64,000 nt of DNA from assembly GCA_036346245.1 (NCBI GenBank), contig JAYGGG010000288.1:1-64000 (forward strand), in the 5' to 3' direction. This document shows positions 57,341 to 64,000 of the stretch, in pieces. Positions within the stretch are counted from its first letter, which is position 1. Each line of letters begins with the position of its first letter. Below the pieces are notes generated by a model that was not told the DNA's origin, searched no databases, and saw only the letters and a program-made list of their open reading frames with translations. This DNA comes from Bonia amplexicaulis (lineage: Eukaryota; Streptophyta; Magnoliopsida; Poales; Poaceae). The position numbers and the translations under genes were made by a program.

Positions 57341-58061
57341 GCGGGCTCTAGTGGAGGTACCCCTTTCCTCAGACGTTGCTGCCACGCTCGGTAGCCTAGG
57401 AAGAAAGCCCTCTCACCTACTTCATCAACTCAATTCCGAGAGGCGTGGGAAGGAGCGTGTATGGATGTGCATGCTGCGGCGCTTGCGCATCCCACCGTGG
57501 AGTCCTCTATACTAGCAATAACCCGGTGAGCCTTCCACACTTCACATGTCCCACCAGGGACACCCGTCCAACAACCTCGGGGTTGTCACTTTGTCGACGC
57601 CTGTCCGGTCGCCTTATGGTTGTGACTTTGTCGACGTCTATCTGACCACCTCGGGGTCGTGACTTCGTCGACGCTCATCCGACCGCCTCGGGGTAGCTCC
57701 GACTGCATTTGGGAACTTCGCGCCTCCTCATAGGCATCGCCTCGAAGGCGGCGACCCACAACTTTGCCTCTATGTGCCCATTGTCATGATTGATGTAGTC
57801 GCACGCACCGCCTAAGTCCGAGGCACGACCTCGATGTGGCGCTTAGGCTCGTCGGGAGACTCCACGACCACATCATGATCAGTGAAAGAAGAACCCTATT
57901 TCGGGAGGTTTAGAGCGTCCAAGCCCCTAGGAGCTAGAGCTAGCAGTTGCATCAGCTCACTCATCAGGACCTTCGTGTTTGCTGTCGGGGACGGGTGGTT
58001 AGGGCAATTGGTTACGTCAGCTCGCCCCTTGAGACCTCTACGCTTGCTGTCGAGGGAGTAT
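57341..58061 (+). other. Non-coding interior of the small element
   Basis: GC-rich, with repeated GTCGACG and CCTCGGGGT units (57540-57700) and no gag or pol motif. Confidence 0.5.
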
Positions 58062-58385
58062 TGTTGTGGGGGTGGCCCAGCACCCATGATTTATTAAGTT
58101 CAGCCACTGGGCCTTACAGCAGGCCAAATAGTATAAGGATATGTGTATAAAGGAATGTAATGTACCTCGACTTTTGAAATTATTAAGGGTTAGGATGGGA
58201 ATTTTCCATCCAATCCCATTCATATATATAAACGCCCAAGAGGGGTAAGAGATGGCCAGGTCCACTCATTTTACTCACTAGCTCTCTCTCTCTCTCTCTC
58301 GGTTGGCTCTTTAGCTCCCTTAGTTTCATATCCCCTAATGGGGAAAGGGGTACTCTGTACCCACTATTGTGTTCATACCACAACA
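58062..58385 (+). repeat. 3' LTR of the small element
   Basis: 324 bp, TGTTGTGGG to CCACAACA, with TATATATAAACGCC near 58226. It is directly followed by CTAAT. Confidence 0.85.
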
Positions 58386-58390
58386 CTAAT

Positions 58391-59589
58391 AATTATGCAC
58401 TTGAGTGCAAATTCTAGACAGAGTAGTAGAAATAGGGGAACAAAGATAGCAACAAAAGTAAGACACAAAACATGTCAACTCAAGCAAGGCAAGTTTTTTG
58501 ACACCCAAACTAAGGCAAGCTTAGTTTACTATTGGCCCACTAAAATATCCAGGAACTGCTAAGGAGTACATAGGTGTTTTCTCACCTTAGAAGTACTCAA
58601 ATTTTCATCCCTCTGATTTGCCTTGAGATTTGTGCTCTGGCTTCATCTCCGACGATGGTGTTGGCTCTCCGACGATCGCTCCGGCGAGTTAGGGTTTGGG
58701 GTTCACCCAATTTTGGGTTAGGTTCACAGAACCCCAGATTTAGAGGGTGGACGAGAGGGGGCCCGGTAGACCGGTGGTGGTGGTGGGTGGTGAGTCAGAT
58801 GAGAACTTCGTTGGGTGAGGGTGCGCTGCAATGGAAGCGACGGCGGGTGATGCTCACTGGTGGGCCACAGTGGTGCCGAGGGTGGCGACGGCGTGGTAGA
58901 GAGGCGGCACGTCGATAGGGGTGGGGTAAAGGTCGATGATGAGGAAGAGGTGCGGCATGGGACGGCTCGCCATAGGAAGAGGAGGGTGGCAAGGGAGGGG
59001 CGGGAGGCGGAGTTGCTTTGGGTGGGCAAGTGTCGGTGCTAGGGATGGTGGTGGCGATGATTGGGTGGGTAGCGGCTAGGTTTTGGAGTGGAGGGGAGGG
59101 AGGAAAGAGAATTTATATAGTATGTGGGAGGGATGGTATCCTGTAGATCTAGATCCAATGGCTGAAAATTTCAGTTCCCCTAACAAAAAAAAACACTCAC
59201 TTTCCACATAGACACTCCCAAATATACAATATCATGTCCATCTGCATCATACATTTCAAAGAAAATGCAAACCGTGTAATTCCTTTCACAATTATTATTG
59301 CAAATTGACTTGAAATAAGGCTTATTCTAGAAAAGATAGATTGTTATTGCACGTCCGGTTCTTCCATTCTAGAAAACCTCAAGGCAATACAAATATCATT
59401 TGGTTTATGATTGGAATAAGTCCATTTTACATCCCTAAACTTTACAAAAGTTCACTTAACCCACTTAACCCATCGAAGCGCAAAACCAAGTATTTAACCC
59501 ACTCAAACTTATAAAATCATAAAATACTTAGTTTTATAGTTGATGATGTTAAATGAACTTTTGCAAAGTTCGTAGCGTAAGAGGGACTA
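58391..59589. other. Intergenic interval with gene-5'-end-like fragment
   Basis: 58600-59120 is GC-rich and, on the minus strand, has a TATATAAATTC motif near 59118-59108, a leader with AAAACCTAGCC, then a 39-codon frame at about 58967-58850 with no recognisable product. Part of it (58700-58750) resembles intron sequence at 50340-50400. The rest is AT-rich with no signal. Confidence 0.35.
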
Positions 59590-59825
59590 AGGCCCTCTTC
59601 AAAGCGGCTTCTAAAAGCCGTTTTTCTACAGGTAAGTGCTTTTATATAGTAACTAGTTCTCAAACGGAGTGTCAATTCAAGGTGGAGTATGCAAGTTAAT
59701 TATAGTACACACTACAACGACTTCATTTATATCGGCCAAAATCGCACGCGAGTATATATCTCTCTGTATCCTCTCTCGCGAACAGCAAAAAGCCATAAGT
59801 CACAGCTCAAAAGAGCAGTCCCTTA
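59590..59825. repeat. MITE half-element
   Basis: CTTCTAAAAGCCGTTTTTCT, AACTAGTTCTCAAACGGAGT, TTAATTATAGTACAC and AGCTCAAAAGAGCAG follow the right arm of the MITE at 14969-15711 in order. The left arm is absent. Confidence 0.5.
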
Positions 59826-59903
59826 TTCCTTTATAAGGAATTATAGTACCTTGGACAACAGAAAACAGTACCATTCTATCCCTGGAGTTCCTGGCTTCTT
59901 CCT

Positions 59904-60170
59904 CTACTGCACATCGTTAGCAATATATATGATTCTAAATGGACTCATCCGAGGATTGAACACTTCGATAAGAATTGAGTTCATCTTTGTAGCTGTAAAT
60001 AAAACCTTCGCCACGTTGTACTTCCTCAACACGAAAATTTTTCGGTCAGGCTTGCTTCCCTGCAGCTTGAAGGCTGAATTTTCCTCACAGTCTTCTCTTT
60101 TCTGTCGGTAGCATTGCATGTTCAAAATTCTGCAAGTCTTCTACACTCATGATAGCAATTATTGACAATT
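59904..60170 (-). other. Unassigned small ORF
   Basis: A 73-codon minus-strand frame (60125-59904) with KLQGSKPDRKIFVLRKYNVA and a hydrophobic C-terminus. An overlapping frame begins MSVEDLQNFEHAML at about 60145. Composition looks protein-like but I do not recognise either, and no splice or promoter evidence decides between them. Confidence 0.25.
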
Positions 60171-60402
60171 GTAAGGAACTTGTTCAAATTTAATAAGGCA
60201 TTACATATAGATTCATTTATGTCCAGCACAGACCCATAATGTTTTTTAACAAACCCAGTCCAACAAACTCGTATAATAAATAATATTAGAAACAGAGATA
60301 TAAAAGGCTAGAATGACGGGACACGCGAGGGGTAGGAAAAGGGGTCACACCGGAAACGGGACAATGAGGGAGCACTAGGGCAGCTAGGTAGTGATCGTTT
60401 AA

Positions 60403-62466
60403 TGTAACATCAAAAAAATTTAATTGTATTTTATTGGATTTTCTGAAATTTATTTGGATTTATCTGAATTTTATTTTAAAAGCCTAGAGTAAGAAAATTT
60501 AATTTAAGCATTTATTAAAGCCAAAAAGAGTTTAGTTTATTTTTCCTAAGTTCTCCTTAATTTATAGTATTTTGAGAATTTCCTGGAATTTAAAATTCAA
60601 GTTTGAAAGCTAAAAAGTATATTTGTAAAAATAAAAGAGACCAACTTTAAGTTGAAAATATTTTTCCTAATTCTAAAACATCTCTAGCAATTTTTATGAA
60701 TTTTTCTGAAATTTTTAGACTTTATTTGCTATCTTCTAAGTATTTTTAAACCTTCCAATGTTTCTGAAAATCAAAAACAAATTCTAAACCTAAAACCTCC
60801 TCGAGCCGACATGTGGCACTCTCGGATCCAATCCATCCTCACCTGTTCCAATCCCAGCCGCCCGCTGCCTCTTACCCCTTCACTCTTCATCTGACGGTCT
60901 GGATTCAATCTGCGCCGCCCGATCTGATTTCATCCGTCCGTTGCCACTTACCTCTTCGATCTTGAACCGATGGCCTGTATCGCTCACTCACCCCACACGT
61001 CGCTCATCCGGCCGCCCACTCATTCCTCCTCTCTCTCCTCTCTCGCCGACCCGCGTGTCAGCTCTCTCTCCCCCCTTTCTTCAACCTTCCTTAATCGCCA
61101 TTGCTGAACAGCCGAGCTCATAAAAGCTTCAGTTTCTCCTCCTTTAAGTCCCGAGCAAATGCGCCATCTGAGTGCCCGTATCACTCCACCTTCACTCTGC
61201 CTGTTTCCCCTCTGTCTTAAAGCACCATCCCGCCGTTATGCGCCGTTGCTAACCACCTTAACGCCGGCGAGGTTGTGCTCAACTGTTACTCCTCCCTGCA
61301 CCTATATAAACCCTTCCTAGCACCCTGTCCTCCTCTCCTCCCCTCTCTCCCGCGCCTGAGTGCCTCCGCACCTCTTTTTCTCTATCTCGGCACCGGTTAA
61401 GCTCCGGCGAGCAATCGCCACCTCCTTGGTCTGCTTCGTGCCTTGCCGACACTGTCTACTCCTTCCTCGCTGACGTAAGCTTGTCTTTCGCCCCTTCGCC
61501 TAGCAAGCCCAACGCTGGAGAGCCCCGCCACCGACAGTCTTGCTCCGTCGCCGCTAGAGCTCGTCGCCATCCGCCACCGAGCATCCCCAAGCGCCGCGCC
61601 AGGTACCATAAAGATCCCTGTGGCTCCCTCTCTCGTTTTCACCCCTCGCTGACCACCGCCGAGTGTCGGAGCTCTGGCGACCCTCAGGTCCCGAGCGCCG
61701 TCCTGGTCGGTCAGGCCACATCAGCGGTCGAGGCGACGTGGCAACCGACGTGGACGCCATGTGGACTCCACACTAGCGCTTGCTCGCCTGGTCAGCAGCC
61801 ACACCAGCCCCGTGCCACCTCAATCACAACCCCGCTCCATGAACCCAGTCTACCAAAGCCGGTCAAACTTGTTAGTAAAATAATATCCTTTTCCTTTAGA
61901 AATTTAATTCGGTCAGAAATTAAATTATGTTGCCGACATCATCATGACATCATAATTCCCTTTTCCAGTAGAAAGATGATTCAGCAGAAAAAGAAATCCA
62001 ATGCTGACGTTATAAATCGAATTTCCAGTATAAAAATAATTCAGAAAATCAGCCTTTTTTCTTTTTCTTCGGTTTTAAAGTTCCAAAAGCTCGTATTTCT
62101 TCATTTTAACTCCGATTTGACCCGTCCAAATTTCTAAATTCTTATAAAATCCTAAACTATCTAATTTTGGACTCTTTTTGAATTTTTAGATGTTATTTGA
62201 ATTTTGTTTTGAATTTAGTTTTATTTTTCGCGTGTAGACTATGACGAATCCGGAGAGTTTTACTTCGACGACTCGCACCCGGACTTCAAGCACGGAATGC
62301 TACACCTTTGATCATGTTGCTCCCAGTAATTTAAATTATGTATTTTGTTTTTAAATTATTATGCATGCGTACTTTTATTCATACATAGTTCAAATCCATT
62401 TGAATTCTAGTTATACCCATGTCCTTTATATATGGATAAATTTGATATTGAACAAATATGCCTTAT
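60403..62466 (+). mobile_element. Long LTR, copy 5 (interrupted, continues beyond the window)
   Basis: Starts TGTAACATC; has the AT-rich head, a TATATAAA at 61303-61310, a GC-rich leader to about 61860 and an AT-rich tail. A GTGTAG acceptor near 62236 is followed by a frame with YDESGEFYFDDSHPDF that ends in a stop without the second intron. The sequence is cut at 62466 by the next LTR; its 3' end is not in the window, so solo or full-length status is unknown. Confidence 0.75.
61303..61310 (+). promoter_or_regulatory. TATA box in LTR copy 5
   Basis: CCTATATAAACCC is followed by a C/T-rich leader beginning about 25 bp later. Confidence 0.6.
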
Positions 62467-64000
62467 TGTAACATTCCAAAATTTTGATTTTTGAAAATTT
62501 TAATTTCAAATTAATTATTTTAAAGCAATTGGCTTTTATGTGGATTTTTCTGTACTTTTCTGGATTTTATTTCAAAATTCAAAGCAAGAAAATATATTTT
62601 AAATATCTTATTAAAGCCAAAAAGTGTTCATTTTATTTTTTCCAACCTTCCCAAAAATTTTATTTAATTTTTGAGAATTTTCTGGATTTAAAAATCAATT
62701 TTAAAAATTTAAAAGGTATTTTATAAAATTATTAAAAAGCAAATCCGAAATTAAAAATATTTTTATCAAGTCTAAAATAGCTCCAGGAATATTCTATGAA
62801 TTTTCTGGAATGTTTAGACATTAATTAATATTTTTTAAGCAATTATAATGTTTCTAGTATTTTCTAAAAAATTAATCCGAAAATTAAATCCGGATTAATC
62901 CCAGGCCGCCACGTGTCGCTCTCATATTTAATCCATATCATCTCATGATTTAATCTCGGCCGTCCACCACAACTTACCCCTTCACTTAATCTAACGACCG
63001 AGATCTCTTCACTTGCCACATGTCATCCATCCGGCCGCCCAATACCCCTTCACTCTCTTTCTCTCATCGACGGGTGGGCCCCACCCATCGGCACCTTCTT
63101 CTACCTCACCTTCTTCCTTCTCTCACACTCTCTCTCCTCCATTAACGCGAAATTGGAGCTCGTAATTTGGTCGTTTCCTTAACAAACTCCCAATTGATTG
63201 CAGATTGAAAACCCTAATCAACCCCATTATCGCCTACCGTTTCCTCTATTACTCCCCTAATCGCGCCCCAAATCACGCCTGAGATATTCCAAACCATGGC
63301 CCTCCCTCGATTTCCCCTATAAAACCCCCCGAGGGAGCTCATTTCGCACCCCTCTCTCCACCGCCCCTTTTCTCCATTTCGACCAAGTGCCAAAACCACC
63401 AAGCCCCACCACCACCACCTTTTCTTCCTCATGCGCCCAACTCCGGCAAGGAATTGTCGGCGCCTCGGACCGCTTTTGCCCCTTGCCGCCCCGCCTTCCA
63501 CAAGTGCTGGCCACCGCCCACCGCCGCCGCCCAAGCCTCCACGCCACCGAGTCCGCGCGCCCGAGCATCACCGCCGCCGCCTTTTCGCCTCGCAGCCGCC
63601 TCCGGTTGCCCCTACCCCGCCCGGTGAGAGCCGGATTCCCGTCGCCTCCTCTCCTCGTGCGCCGGTTGCTGCCATTGGCGCCGGAGGCCGGGCGTAGCGC
63701 CTGCGTGGCCGCCGTGTGGTGCCACGTCGACGGCCGTGCCACCTCAGCCTTTTGCGCGGTCCGTGGACTCTGTCTGCGATAGACCGGGCCCACATGTACG
63801 AATTTTCGAATTTCAAATTTATGCTGACGTCATAATTATGATTTTTCAGTACAAAAATAAATCGGAAAAGTATCCCTTTTTCCTTTTCTTTTAATCAAAC
63901 TTTCGGAGGCCATAACTTTCTCATTTTAACTCCGATTTGACCCGTTCAAATTTCTAATTTTTTCTAAAATCAAACTTTCGGGGCCATAACTTTTCAATTT
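62467..64000 (+). mobile_element. Long LTR, copy 6 (5' part, runs off the window)
   Basis: Starts TGTAACATTCC inside copy 5. The first 230 bp match the complement of 56721-56490 closely, so copies 4 and 6 are the closest relatives here. TATAAAA at 63318-63324 is followed by a GC-rich leader (63350-63790) containing CCCGGTGAGAGCC, a plausible splice donor at about 63621. The AT-rich tail begins at 63800. Whether an internal domain follows cannot be seen. Confidence 0.8.
63318..63324 (+). promoter_or_regulatory. TATA box in LTR copy 6
   Basis: CCCTATAAAACCCCCC, followed by a C/T-rich leader. Confidence 0.6.

Larger units (their letters stand above)
53213..58385 (+). mobile_element. Small non-autonomous LTR retrotransposon with a nested solo LTR
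   Basis: LTRs 53213-53519 (307 bp) and 58062-58385 (324 bp), both TGTTGTGGG...CCACAACA, with perfect CTAAT target duplications. A gypsy-style primer region GTTGGCGTC follows the left LTR (53520-53528) and a purine-rich GAGGGAGTAT precedes the right LTR, so it is plus-oriented. Without the solo LTR (53529-56721) the interior is only about 1.35 kb and encodes no gag or pol; it holds a TATA-like tandem array. Each LTR has a TATATATAAAC promoter motif (near 53370 and 58224) and a CTCTCTCTC run. It must be mobilised in trans. Confidence 0.85.

Noticed and set aside
63317..63816. Several overlapping 80-158-codon frames on both strands
   Set aside because: GC-rich leader of LTR copy 6, same composition effect.

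Overview
The window is a piece of a grass (Poaceae) nuclear genome. The evidence is the repeat content (Ty3/gypsy and Ty1/copia families with grass-style gag and pol, CACTA, MULE plus plant mobile domain, MITEs), the GC-rich first exons and Pro/Ala-rich cores, and one intact host gene with grass-like GC-rich coding sequence. I cannot name the genus from sequence alone. I see no tRNA, rRNA or CRISPR and nothing prokaryotic. Almost everything is nested transposable elements. The only gene I judge intact is a three-exon 2-oxoglutarate/Fe(II) dioxygenase on the minus strand (exons 51737-51229, 49171-48850, 48760-48515; 358 aa).

Layout. 1-14.4 kb: a plus-strand gypsy gag-protease fragment is interrupted by a minus-strand copia element (2075-10209) with target duplication CCAAC. 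The copia interior is followed by a second copy of the gypsy flank and then its second LTR, an order a simple insertion cannot give. Then come gypsy remnants: TATA-like tandem repeats, an antisense coiled-coil ORF, and an integrase/chromodomain-like pseudogene. 15.0-17.6 kb: a foldback MITE and the left end of a CACTA transposon with an Ulp1-type protease gene. 17.7-43 kb: one Mutator-like transposase plus plant-mobile-domain gene (minus strand, about 42.8 to 23.7 kb) broken by two long solo LTRs; a non-autonomous LARD sits inside one of them. 44.8-46.2 kb: a solo copia LTR with a perfect target duplication. 47.9-51.8 kb: a copia RNase H fragment abutting the dioxygenase gene. 53.2-58.4 kb: a small gag/pol-less LTR element (target duplication CTAAT) holding a fourth solo LTR. 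60.4-64.0 kb: two more LTRs of the long family, one inside the other, running off the window.

The most unusual signal is in the long LTR family (TGTAAC...CGACA, 3.2-4.6 kb uninterrupted). Four independent copies carry the same two-exon reading frame: an acidic exon (63 bp in three copies, 81 bp in the fourth), a GC-AG intron of 1.25-1.33 kb, and an acidic/aromatic terminal exon. Splice phase is conserved in all four, and the frame is open in three. All four complete copies are solo LTRs with recognisable 5-bp target duplications.

Relative order of events, by nesting: the MULE-PMD element came first, then the solo LTRs inside it, then the LARD inside one solo LTR. On the left, the gypsy fragment came first, then copia. 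Coding remnants carry many frameshifts even where LTR pairs are nearly identical, so part of the decay may be uncorrected long-read consensus error.
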